64,000 nt of DNA, from positions 71,487-135,486 of the forward strand of contig JBJTOK010000071.1 in NCBI GenBank assembly GCA_046074525.1, read 5' to 3'. The stretch is from JAHEZL01 sp046074525 (GTDB lineage: Bacteria; Bacteroidota; Bacteroidia; Flavobacteriales_C; GCA-002722245). Positions within the stretch are counted from its first letter, which is position 1, and each line of letters starts with the position of its first letter. Below the pieces are notes generated by a model. The model was not told where the DNA came from, ran no database searches, and saw only the letters and a program-made list of their open reading frames with translations. Both the position numbers and the translations under genes were made by a program. Below are positions 31,861-39,147 of the stretch, piece by piece.

Positions 31861-32463
31861 ATGCAATTTAAAAAGTTATATATCATCCTTGGTTTAGCGG
31901 CTTTCTTAAGCCCGGGCTCCCTTTTTGCACAGGTGCAGAACGACGATACCTATACGCAATTGGAGATACGCAACGGCGATACCACTATTGTTACTTATGT
32001 GAGGGACATCGAGATTCATCTGAGTAAAAATGCAGCAAAGAAATTAAGCAAGGAATATAAAGAATACCAACGCCTCCAGCGTTATGTGAAGAAAGTGTAT
32101 CCATATGCTGTTCTCGCAGCAGAAAAATTAAAGGAATGCGAAGGAGAGCTGGCCGCGGCAAAAAATGATTACGAGCGTCGCAAAATCATGAAAAAAGTAG
32201 AAAAGGCTTTGGTTGATAAATATGGAGACGAATTAAAAAATCTTACCATCACTCAGGGAAAAATCCTGTTTAAGTTGATCGATAGGGAAACGGGCCATTC
32301 GTCCTATGAACTGGTGAGCGAGATGCGCGGTTCTTTTTCAGCGGCTTGCTGGCAGGGACTGGCTATTGTTTTCGGGCACAATCTCAAATCCACTTACGAT
32401 CCCTACGGTGAAGACAAAAACATCGAGGAAATCGTTTGGAAAATCCAAAGGGGGTTGATTTAA
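31861..32463 (+). CDS. exported protein, DUF4294-like
   Basis: The 200-residue protein has a signal peptide (residues 1-24, ending SLFAQ). The mature part is helical and charged, with YKEYQRLQRYVKKVYPYA, LTITQGKILFKLIDRETG and SAACWQGLAIVFGHNLKSTY, the pattern of the DUF4294 family that is largely confined to Bacteroidota. Function is unknown; the strong conservation and lack of a lipobox or T9SS tail suggest a soluble periplasmic protein. It is 46 bp downstream of accC and 81 bp upstream of the polyamine genes on the same strand. Confidence 0.8.
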   Translation: MQFKKLYIILGLAAFLSPGSLFAQVQNDDTYTQLEIRNGDTTIVTYVRDIEIHLSKNAAKKLSKEYKEYQRLQRYVKKVYPYAVLAAEKLKECEGELAAAKNDYERRKIMKKVEKALVDKYGDELKNLTITQGKILFKLIDRETGHSSYELVSEMRGSFSAACWQGLAIVFGHNLKSTYDPYGEDKNIEEIVWKIQRGLI

Positions 32464-32544
32464 TCACAATTTTCTTCAAGTTTTTAACAACCTTCTTTTC
32501 GGGGGATTTTAATTTATATTTTAGCGCCATTAAATAAAAAAAAG

Positions 32545-33744
32545 ATGGCTAAAATATTAATTATCGGAGCGGGTGGTGTGAGTAACGTAGTTACCAAGAA
32601 ATGCGCCCGTCTCCCTGAAGTTTTTACTGAAATTGTTCTCGCCAGCAGAACCAAGTCGAAATGTGATGCAATTGCTGCTGAAATAGGCGGAAACCGTGTT
32701 AAAACCGATCAGGTGGATGCCGATTACGCCGAAAACGTAATTGCCCTCATCAATAAATACAATCCGGATATCGTTTTGAATATCGCTCTTCCTTACCAGG
32801 ATCTGGCGATTATGGACGCTTGTCTGGCCACCAAAAAACATTACCTCGATACAGCCAACTACGAGCCTAAAGATGTTGCCAAGTTTGAATACAGCTGGCA
32901 ATGGGCTTACAAAAAACGCTTTGAAGATGCAGGCATCATGGCCTTGCTCGGTTGCGGATTCGATCCAGGAGTAACAGGGGTATTCACTGCCTATGCTGCA
33001 AAACATCATTTCGACGAAATTCACTACCTCGATATCGTTGACGCCAACGCGGGCGATCACGGAAAAGCTTTTGCCACCAACTTCAATCCCGAAATCAATA
33101 TCCGTGAGATTACTCAACGCGGAAAATACTGGGAAAATGGCGAGTGGAAAGAAACTGATCCATTGTCGGTGCACCGCCCGGTAACTTACCCGGAAGTGGG
33201 GCCTAAAGAAAGCTACCTGCTTTTCCACGAAGAATTGGAATCGCTCGTGAAAAACTTCCCGACTTTGAAAAGAGCCCGTTTCTGGATGACTTTCGGACAG
33301 GAGTATCTTACTCACCTGCGCGTAATGCAAAACATCGGTATCACCAGCATCAAACCAATCAAGTTCCAGGGCCACGATATTGTACCTATCGAATTTCTCA
33401 AGGCTTTGTTGCCTGAGCCGGGTTCTTTGGGTGAAAATTATACGGGTCAGACTTCGATCGGCTGCCAGATCCGCGGTGTGAAAGATGGTAAGGAAAGAAC
33501 TTATTTCATCTGGAACAATTGCAAGCACCAGGATGCATATAATGATGTACAAGGTCAGGGAGTTGCTTACACCACTGGTGTTCCTGCCATGATCGGTGCG
33601 TTATTGATGGCTACCGGAAAATGGATGAAGCCTGGCGTTTGGAATGTTGAGGAATTTGATCCGAATCCTTTCCTTGATGTTTTGGGCCAATACGGTTTGC
33701 CTTGGCACGAAGAAATCGACAAGCCTCTGGCATTCGAGAAATAA
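32545..33744 (+). CDS. carboxy(nor)spermidine dehydrogenase, saccharopine dehydrogenase family
   Basis: The 399-residue protein begins MAKILIIGAGGVSNVVTKKC with the Rossmann loop GAGGVS (8-13), then the family's LASRTKSKC cofactor-specificity region and CGFDPGVTGVFTAYAAKHHF. Proteins of this group condense an aminopropyl- or aminobutyl-donor (aspartate semialdehyde) with a diamine and reduce the imine with NADPH to carboxyspermidine or carboxynorspermidine. The next gene encodes the matching decarboxylase 61 bp downstream, which supports polyamine synthesis over lysine metabolism. Substrate choice between putrescine and diaminopropane cannot be read from the sequence. Confidence 0.9.
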   Translation: MAKILIIGAGGVSNVVTKKCARLPEVFTEIVLASRTKSKCDAIAAEIGGNRVKTDQVDADYAENVIALINKYNPDIVLNIALPYQDLAIMDACLATKKHYLDTANYEPKDVAKFEYSWQWAYKKRFEDAGIMALLGCGFDPGVTGVFTAYAAKHHFDEIHYLDIVDANAGDHGKAFATNFNPEINIREITQRGKYWENGEWKETDPLSVHRPVTYPEVGPKESYLLFHEELESLVKNFPTLKRARFWMTFGQEYLTHLRVMQNIGITSIKPIKFQGHDIVPIEFLKALLPEPGSLGENYTGQTSIGCQIRGVKDGKERTYFIWNNCKHQDAYNDVQGQGVAYTTGVPAMIGALLMATGKWMKPGVWNVEEFDPNPFLDVLGQYGLPWHEEIDKPLAFEK

Positions 33745-33805
33745 AATTGAAAGTAAAAGTTTAGCCGCCGCTGGACTTTTATTTTAACCTTCAAATTGTA
33801 ATACC

Positions 33806-34939
33806 TTGGACTTAAAATCTATCCCTAATCCCTGTTACGTTCTGGATGAAGTGAAATTCATCGCGAACATGGAGAAAATGAAGTGTGTGCAGGACGCCAG
33901 TGGCGCTAAAATTTTGTGCGCCCTTAAAGGCTTCGCGATGTGGAGTACTTTTCCTATGATGAAAAAATACCTGGCAGGTTGCACTGCAAGCTCTCTGTAC
34001 GAGAGTCGCTTGTGCTACGAGGAAATGGGGGTGGATTCTCATGCTTGTGCGGTGATTTACCAGGAAAGTGAAATCAACGATTATATCAAGTACAATTCGC
34101 ATCTGACTTTCAATTCTATTTCACAATGGGAGAGTTTGAAAGGGAAGGTTCTGAAAAATAAAAAGAAGGTGCATTGTGCACTGCGTATCAATCCTGAATA
34201 TTCTGATGTAGGAACAGCGATCTATAATCCCTGTTCACCGGGTTCCCGCTTGGGCATTACTGCAGAGCACATGCCTAAACATTTGCCGAAAGGCATTGAT
34301 GGCTTGCATTTCCACGCTTTGTGCGAAAGCAATTCCGATTCACTGGAAAGAGTTTTGGAAGCGGTGGAAAGCAAATTCGGTCATTTGCTGCACGAAGCAA
34401 AATGGGTGAATTTTGGTGGCGGACATCATATCACCCGCGATGATTACGACACAGAATTACTTATCGAACTGATCAAGAATTTCAAGAAAAATTACAACGT
34501 TGAGGTTTATCTCGAACCAGGAGAAGCTATCGGCTGGAAGACGGGTTTCCTGCTCGCAAGGGTGGATGATATTGTTGAAGCCAATAACCAAAAGACGGTG
34601 GTGATGAATGTGTCGTTTACCTGTCACATGCCCGACTGTCTGGAAATGCCTTACAAACCTGCTGTTCGTGGTGAATCAAAAGCAAAGAAGCCTAAACATG
34701 TTTACACCTTTGGTGGTCCGACTTGTCTCTCCGGAGATTTTATCCGCGACTTCGGTTTTGATAAACCACTAAAGGTAGGTGATACTCTTATCTTCGAAGA
34801 CATGATGCATTACACTTTCGTGAAAACAACCATGTTCAACGGTGTGAATCATCCCTCTCTCGGTACTTTGAAGAGTAATGGTAAATTCAAACTGAACCGT
34901 AAGTTTAAGTACGAGGATTATAGGGATAGGATGTCGTAG
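33806..34939 (+). CDS. nspC: carboxynorspermidine/carboxyspermidine decarboxylase
   Basis: The 377-residue PLP enzyme belongs to the alanine-racemase-fold decarboxylases. The PLP lysine is Lys41 in CALKGFAMWSTFPMM. Other marks are HFHALCESNSDSLE, NFGGGHHITRDDYD, EPGEAIGWKTG, the C-terminal FTCHMPDCLEMPYKPAV and the active-site Cys in GGPTCLSGDF. It decarboxylates carboxy(nor)spermidine to spermidine or norspermidine in the cytosol. The start is a TTG at 33806: the first ATG would give Met22 and remove a conserved beta-strand, so the TTG is preferred. Together with the upstream dehydrogenase it forms the S-adenosylmethionine-independent polyamine route. Confidence 0.93.
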   Translation: MDLKSIPNPCYVLDEVKFIANMEKMKCVQDASGAKILCALKGFAMWSTFPMMKKYLAGCTASSLYESRLCYEEMGVDSHACAVIYQESEINDYIKYNSHLTFNSISQWESLKGKVLKNKKKVHCALRINPEYSDVGTAIYNPCSPGSRLGITAEHMPKHLPKGIDGLHFHALCESNSDSLERVLEAVESKFGHLLHEAKWVNFGGGHHITRDDYDTELLIELIKNFKKNYNVEVYLEPGEAIGWKTGFLLARVDDIVEANNQKTVVMNVSFTCHMPDCLEMPYKPAVRGESKAKKPKHVYTFGGPTCLSGDFIRDFGFDKPLKVGDTLIFEDMMHYTFVKTTMFNGVNHPSLGTLKSNGKFKLNRKFKYEDYRDRMS

Positions 34940-34958
34940 GATTTTTTTACTGCTGATC

Positions 34959-35015
34959 GTCATTGCGAGGAGTTTTCGTACCCGAAAACCCGAAGCAATC
35001 CTTCGTTTTTTTTTG
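34959..35015. repeat. interspersed TCATTGCGAGG/GAAGCAATCC-type repeat
   Basis: CGTCATTGCGAGGAG (from 34959) is followed by a hairpin GTTTTCG-TAC-CCGAAAAC (about 34972-34989), then CGAAGCAATCCTTCG and a T run. This half-palindromic layout is a known type of short interspersed repeat in many bacterial genomes. A related fragment, CGTCATTGCGA, occurs near 1011. The hairpin plus T run could also terminate the nspC transcript. Confidence 0.5.
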
Positions 35016-35022
35016 TTCATTC

Positions 35023-35140
35023 CTCGCGTGTGTCAAACTGAGGGTGCTCCCGAAGGACCTGCCGTCCTTTGCGTTGAAAATATTCGTGACATACAGGACG
35101 GTAGGTCCTTCGGGAGTACCCTCAGTTTGACAGACGCGAG
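35023..35140. repeat. 118-bp imperfect palindrome, MITE-like
   Basis: Arms 35023-35068 and 35095-35140 are inverted repeats of 46 bp matching at 43 positions, with a 26-nt loop. Each arm contains TGTCAAACTGAGGGT and CTCCCGAAGGACCT. Three mismatches are all compatible with G-U or transition changes. No open frame is present. It is probably a small palindromic mobile repeat. Confidence 0.65.
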
Positions 35141-35239
35141 AAAAAAAAACACGCATGGACAAATGATTTTGTATTTCTCGTTTTTTTTCTAGTTTAGCAT
35201 CGCCTCTGGATAATTTGAATCATGCCAAAATAAATCATT

Positions 35240-35470
35240 ATGAGAATAACCGTGTACATCCTCTCTTTTATTACTTTCTTTTTTTTGATTTTAGCATTGC
35301 TACTTACTATACAACATTGGCCCGGAGGAATTTTTCTGCGCTTTTTATCAATGTTGCTCATGCCTCTTACTTTCGGTTTGTTTCTTATTCATAAATACAG
35401 AAGCAGAAGAGTGGGGCAGCAGACGGATAAACAAAAAGAGTCTTCGGATATTTTAGATTTAAACCTGTAG
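35240..35470 (+). CDS. 76-residue membrane protein resembling the GldL transmembrane hairpin
   Basis: The product has two transmembrane helices (about 5-24 and 32-50) joined by the short turn TIQHWPGGIFL, followed by a basic, then acidic cytoplasmic tail (YRSRRVGQQTDKQKESSD). The helix-HWPGA-helix pattern is characteristic of the N-terminal membrane hairpin of GldL, the cytoplasmic-membrane stator/rotor component of the T9SS and gliding motor; GldL proper also has a long cytoplasmic domain that is missing here. The gene is four bases upstream of a second, longer gene with the same hairpin, so they form an operon. Function is inferred from pattern only. Confidence 0.7.
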   Translation: MRITVYILSFITFFFLILALLLTIQHWPGGIFLRFLSMLLMPLTFGLFLIHKYRSRRVGQQTDKQKESSDILDLNL

Positions 35471-35474
35471 TACC

Positions 35475-36308
35475 ATGAATATTGTAAGCGCAGTTTTCCT
35501 TTTTATTTGCTCTTTTTTATTTTGGGTAGGCTTCCTGTTCAGGATGCAACACTGGCTTGGGGCTTCGCTGGCTTTTATAGGCGCTTGTCTGCTGTCGCTG
35601 GTAGCTGTGATTCTTTATCTTATTGCCCGCTACATTAATAAGCAAAAATCTCTTCTGGCTACCTATGCTATGTATTTCATGTTGTTTAATATCGCTTTGG
35701 GAATTGTTGTTACTCAGCCATTCAAACCAACGAGATCCTTGCTGAATAATTACCACGATATTTCATTAAAGCTTGATGAGAATGCAAAATTGCAGTCGGA
35801 AAATAGTGCTAATCTGTTTGCTCATCTCGACCCCGATGATCCTCTTCATACCCTGCATTATAATGTTGCCAATACGCTCAGACTTATCGATGAATGCAAG
35901 TCAAAGATGGTGGAAGAAAGCGGTGGTCGTGATGAAGATAGTATTCCTTTAGGCAAGGACAATCAGGATATTGCTGCTATTTATGTGATGAATTATGGCG
36001 AAGCGATGAGATTGCAAATTGGAAAAATCAATGATGGCATCGCAGCTTTTAATTCTCGTTATTCCTTGAACATACGCTATGTTGATATCAGTGAAACAGT
36101 GGATAGCGATGGAATAATGAGTTCATGGGAGCAAAACATCAGCGAAAATGTGCCATTGATTTCTGTGTTGGCCAGCTTATCTGCTATTCAGTTTGAAATT
36201 GCTGCCAAGGAAAATGCAATGTTCAATTTCGCGTCGAGAAAAACTTTGGAGGTAGAGTCGGAGGATACTTTGCAGGTGGATACCGCTGCTATTGCTATGC
36301 CTGAGTAA
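35475..36308 (+). CDS. GldL-hairpin/GldM-N-domain fusion-like membrane protein
   Basis: The 277-residue protein has a GldL-like hairpin (helices about 4-22 and 29-53 around FRMQHWLGASL), then a third helix (about 59-80, LLATYAMYFMLFNIALGIVV). A periplasmic domain of about 190 residues follows. That domain follows the order of GldM domain 1: a helix with asparagine-rich repeats (SLKLDENAKLQSENSANLF), then LIDECKSKMVEESGG, then a short strand region (IRYVDISE), then SSWEQNISENVPLISVLASL and a long helix AIQFEIAAKENAMF. In standard T9SS these parts are two proteins. The gene is an operon partner of the 76-residue hairpin protein. No later GldM domains are present. Confidence 0.7.
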   Translation: MNIVSAVFLFICSFLFWVGFLFRMQHWLGASLAFIGACLLSLVAVILYLIARYINKQKSLLATYAMYFMLFNIALGIVVTQPFKPTRSLLNNYHDISLKLDENAKLQSENSANLFAHLDPDDPLHTLHYNVANTLRLIDECKSKMVEESGGRDEDSIPLGKDNQDIAAIYVMNYGEAMRLQIGKINDGIAAFNSRYSLNIRYVDISETVDSDGIMSSWEQNISENVPLISVLASLSAIQFEIAAKENAMFNFASRKTLEVESEDTLQVDTAAIAMPE

Positions 36309-36311
36309 AGT

Positions 36312-39083
36312 CTAACAATACTGACAATACTTCGCGTCACTACTATGCGAATACCGAATATTTCCCGCAAACAGATTTTCAAAAATCATTTTTAATTGTT
36401 GTCTGAATTCAAGACAGCTTGCAACATCAGCAGTGTTTTGGTTGTTGTATTTGATACCAATCATTCCCTTGCTCAGTGAGCGGAAAGAAATAATTCCTGG
36501 CGTAATGGATTTAATCTCCGGATGGTTTTCAAGATAAAGCATGCTGTACCACATCAGCTGCAAGGCTTTTGATTTTTTGGTGGAAGAAATATTTTCCATT
36601 GTGAACGACAATTCATCATCTTTTACGCTGCCGGTTTTGTAATCAACCAAGCGAATGGTATTGCCAATTTTATCAATCCTGTCGGCAATTCCCTTCAGTT
36701 TTATTATTTGTGTTTTGCCACCAACTTCAATTTCCAGTTCGCCTTCGATTTTACTTTCCAGACTTACGATAGTCAGCACCTGGTTCTCGATGGCTAGCTC
36801 TTCCAGATAACTGATTTCATTGCGCAGGAACTGTATAATAACATCCACTGCAATGTTGAAAGTAAGATGATTTTTTCCCTGGCTGATTTCGCTGATTTTA
36901 ACTTCTTCAAAGGAAGTTTTCAGGTAAGGTTCCACCAACAGGAGCATCTTTTTCACTTCGTCGACAGGCAGAACTTTGCCTACGAAAGGGCGGTACATTT
37001 TTTCCAAAGTGTTGTGAATGGCGGTTCCCATACTGCTCGCTTCAATGTCTTCTTCCACTTCATCGAGTTCACCCAAACCAAGAATATAGCGGTAATAGAA
37101 ATCGAGCGGACAGGCAATCAGCTTATTGATGGCAGAAGGAGAAAAACCTTTTTCGGCCATGCTGCCGAGCTTTTCGATGATGTTGACAGAGCTTTCAATA
37201 TCGATATCTCCTTTCTTTCCTGCTGATGAAGGAAGTGCAGCTTGCGTAGAATGCAAGGTAATATTGGGATTGCCCTTGCCTGCATATTCCATTTCAATTT
37301 GTTTGAGGAACCTGCTTTTTTCGCCTTGTGCGCCCATGCCATCGCCGGCGGAAGTGTATAACAGGTAAACATTTTTCGCTCTTTGCAACAATCGGTAAAA
37401 ATGGTACGCGAAAATTGCATCGTTCTCCTGGTGCGTATGCAATCCGAATTCTTTCTTGATATCGAAAGGAATAAACGATTGCTGTTGTTTGTCTTTAGGA
37501 ATTACTCCTTCGTTGACGGAAAGTAGGACTATGTTCTCAAAATCCAGTGTCCGACTTTCCAGCATCCCCATGATTTGCAAGCCTCTCAGCGGTTCGCCAT
37601 AAAAAGCCAGTTTCTCCTGCTTGATGAGTTTGATACAAACTCTCTTGAGTGCTTTGAGATTATTGAGTTCTTCCAGCTGGTATTTCTCAACGAGGTTCGA
37701 TAGTTTTTGCAGGAAAGTATAAAAGGTAAAAAGGTATTCGCTTTCCACCGGCCGGTCATCGCCGTATTTTTCTTTAAGGACTAAGGTCAGTTGTAGCATA
37801 CTGGAGAGAAAACCTTTTCCTGTTTTGTTGGTCGCAGCGAGAAGGAAGCGACTTTCTTCTCCAAGAAATTCAATGCATCTTTCCGTTGTGATGTAGACCT
37901 TGTTATTAGCGGTGATCCACTGTCGGAAATCATTGTGTTTTTCCTTATCGGTAACAAGCTGCATTTTTTCGTGAGCCAGCAACAGCAGTAAATCCTGATG
38001 GTAAAACAAATAATCTTTTCCTTTCAGAAGAGCATTATCATGTAAGGCAAAAAGTTGAATGAGCAAAGGATATAAATCGGTTTGCTTCAATGGAAATCCC
38101 ATCGTGATATTCACCGCCGTGGTGTCTTCCGGAAGGTGGTTGAGGAAGGGGAGTAATAAATTTTCATCGCAGAGAATCACTGCAGAATCCGGTGAATTCA
38201 AAGGGAATTTGGTCTTTACAATTTCACCCGCCACTTTTGCCTGGATGATGTTTTGCGGACAAGCAATGATGTTAATGTTCTTGTTGTCTTTTTGCAACAG
38301 ATCTTCCTTCCACCGGAAATCCGACGCTTTCCAGCTGTTCATGTATTTGCGCAAAAAGGTTCCTGCTTCCTGACTTTTATTGTATAGGTAATATTCATCA
38401 CTATCGAAAAGAATTTCAGCATTTCCATTCTTGAGTGAAGAAACAATGATTTTTTCTTCAGCGGGTGTTAAAGCGTTATGGCCAGCGAAAATGATTTTTT
38501 GCCAGCGACTTTTATAATCGGGTTGGGCAACGATTTCCGCTGTTTTCCGATAAGCTTGTCCCCTTGTGAGCAACTGTTCTTTTACTAAGGATTCGTTGAG
38601 TGCAGTGTAATACTGATACAAATTTTTCCAGAAGCGCAGGTAATCTTTCTGGAAATCGGAAAGCGGTTCTCCGCCAACATTCCACACCTCCAATGCACGT
38701 GATTCATTTATATAACCAAAGAATTTCGCAGGATCAACAAGATGCCTGTCGATAGAATCAAAGTCGTTCAGCAATGCCGGTGCCCAGTTCAGGAATTCAT
38801 TGAAATCGTCTTTTTCTACATCGCTTGGCAAATCCTTGTAAACACTGTAAAAATGGAGGGTGAGTTCAAAAGAAGAAATGATTTTAGCCTGACAGATTTC
38901 CTGTATAAAATCATCTTGTGAAAGGATGAAGGGCGACCAGATCGTTTTATTGAAAATTTTAGCGATTTCTTTTTTCAGGAACAATCCCGCACGTTTGCTG
39001 GGCAAAACCACACAAAGGTTTTCTGTGTTGCCGGCGTGATTATCGTGAATATGTTTGGCTACTTTGCCGAGGAAAGAAATCAT
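36312..39083 (-). CDS. PD-(D/E)XK nuclease family protein, AddB/RexB-like
   Basis: The 923-residue protein has an inactive UvrD-like N-terminal half (CVVLPSKRAGLFLKKEIA, SPFILSQDDFIQEICQ) and a C-terminal nuclease domain with LKGIADRIDKIGNTIRLVDY followed by KTG, giving the Asp and Asp-x-Lys catalytic residues. CPLDFYYRYILGL marks the first cysteine of the AddB iron-sulphur motif; the C-terminus ends AKYCQYC. It should process double-strand breaks with an AddA-type helicase, which is not adjacent. The last cysteine of the usual four-cysteine set is missing because the protein stops right after CxxC. Confidence 0.85.
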   Translation of the reverse strand: MISFLGKVAKHIHDNHAGNTENLCVVLPSKRAGLFLKKEIAKIFNKTIWSPFILSQDDFIQEICQAKIISSFELTLHFYSVYKDLPSDVEKDDFNEFLNWAPALLNDFDSIDRHLVDPAKFFGYINESRALEVWNVGGEPLSDFQKDYLRFWKNLYQYYTALNESLVKEQLLTRGQAYRKTAEIVAQPDYKSRWQKIIFAGHNALTPAEEKIIVSSLKNGNAEILFDSDEYYLYNKSQEAGTFLRKYMNSWKASDFRWKEDLLQKDNKNINIIACPQNIIQAKVAGEIVKTKFPLNSPDSAVILCDENLLLPFLNHLPEDTTAVNITMGFPLKQTDLYPLLIQLFALHDNALLKGKDYLFYHQDLLLLLAHEKMQLVTDKEKHNDFRQWITANNKVYITTERCIEFLGEESRFLLAATNKTGKGFLSSMLQLTLVLKEKYGDDRPVESEYLFTFYTFLQKLSNLVEKYQLEELNNLKALKRVCIKLIKQEKLAFYGEPLRGLQIMGMLESRTLDFENIVLLSVNEGVIPKDKQQQSFIPFDIKKEFGLHTHQENDAIFAYHFYRLLQRAKNVYLLYTSAGDGMGAQGEKSRFLKQIEMEYAGKGNPNITLHSTQAALPSSAGKKGDIDIESSVNIIEKLGSMAEKGFSPSAINKLIACPLDFYYRYILGLGELDEVEEDIEASSMGTAIHNTLEKMYRPFVGKVLPVDEVKKMLLLVEPYLKTSFEEVKISEISQGKNHLTFNIAVDVIIQFLRNEISYLEELAIENQVLTIVSLESKIEGELEIEVGGKTQIIKLKGIADRIDKIGNTIRLVDYKTGSVKDDELSFTMENISSTKKSKALQLMWYSMLYLENHPEIKSITPGIISFRSLSKGMIGIKYNNQNTADVASCLEFRQQLKMIFENLFAGNIRYSHSSDAKYCQYC

Positions 39084-39147
39084 GGGGTTAATTTAGTGAA
39101 TTTTATAGGATGCGTCACTCTCAAAACTCACACACTCTCTCTCGTCT

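Larger units (their letters stand above)
34940..35239. other. 300-bp intergenic region filled with repeats
   Basis: No gene is seen. The stretch contains a TCATTGCGAGG-type repeat with a small hairpin (34959-35015), then a long near-perfect inverted repeat (35023-35140), then an AT-rich stretch that should hold the promoter of the GldL-like gene at 35240; no strong promoter match was found. Confidence 0.65.

Noticed and set aside
33745..33805. Hairpin between the polyamine dehydrogenase and decarboxylase genes
   Set aside because: AAAGTAAAAGT and ACTTTTATTTT can pair, but the stem is AT-only and weak; no role can be supported.
34940..35239. CRISPR array or tRNA in the repeat-rich gap
   Set aside because: The repeats are single inverted pairs rather than regularly spaced direct repeats, and no cloverleaf or CCA-like end is seen.
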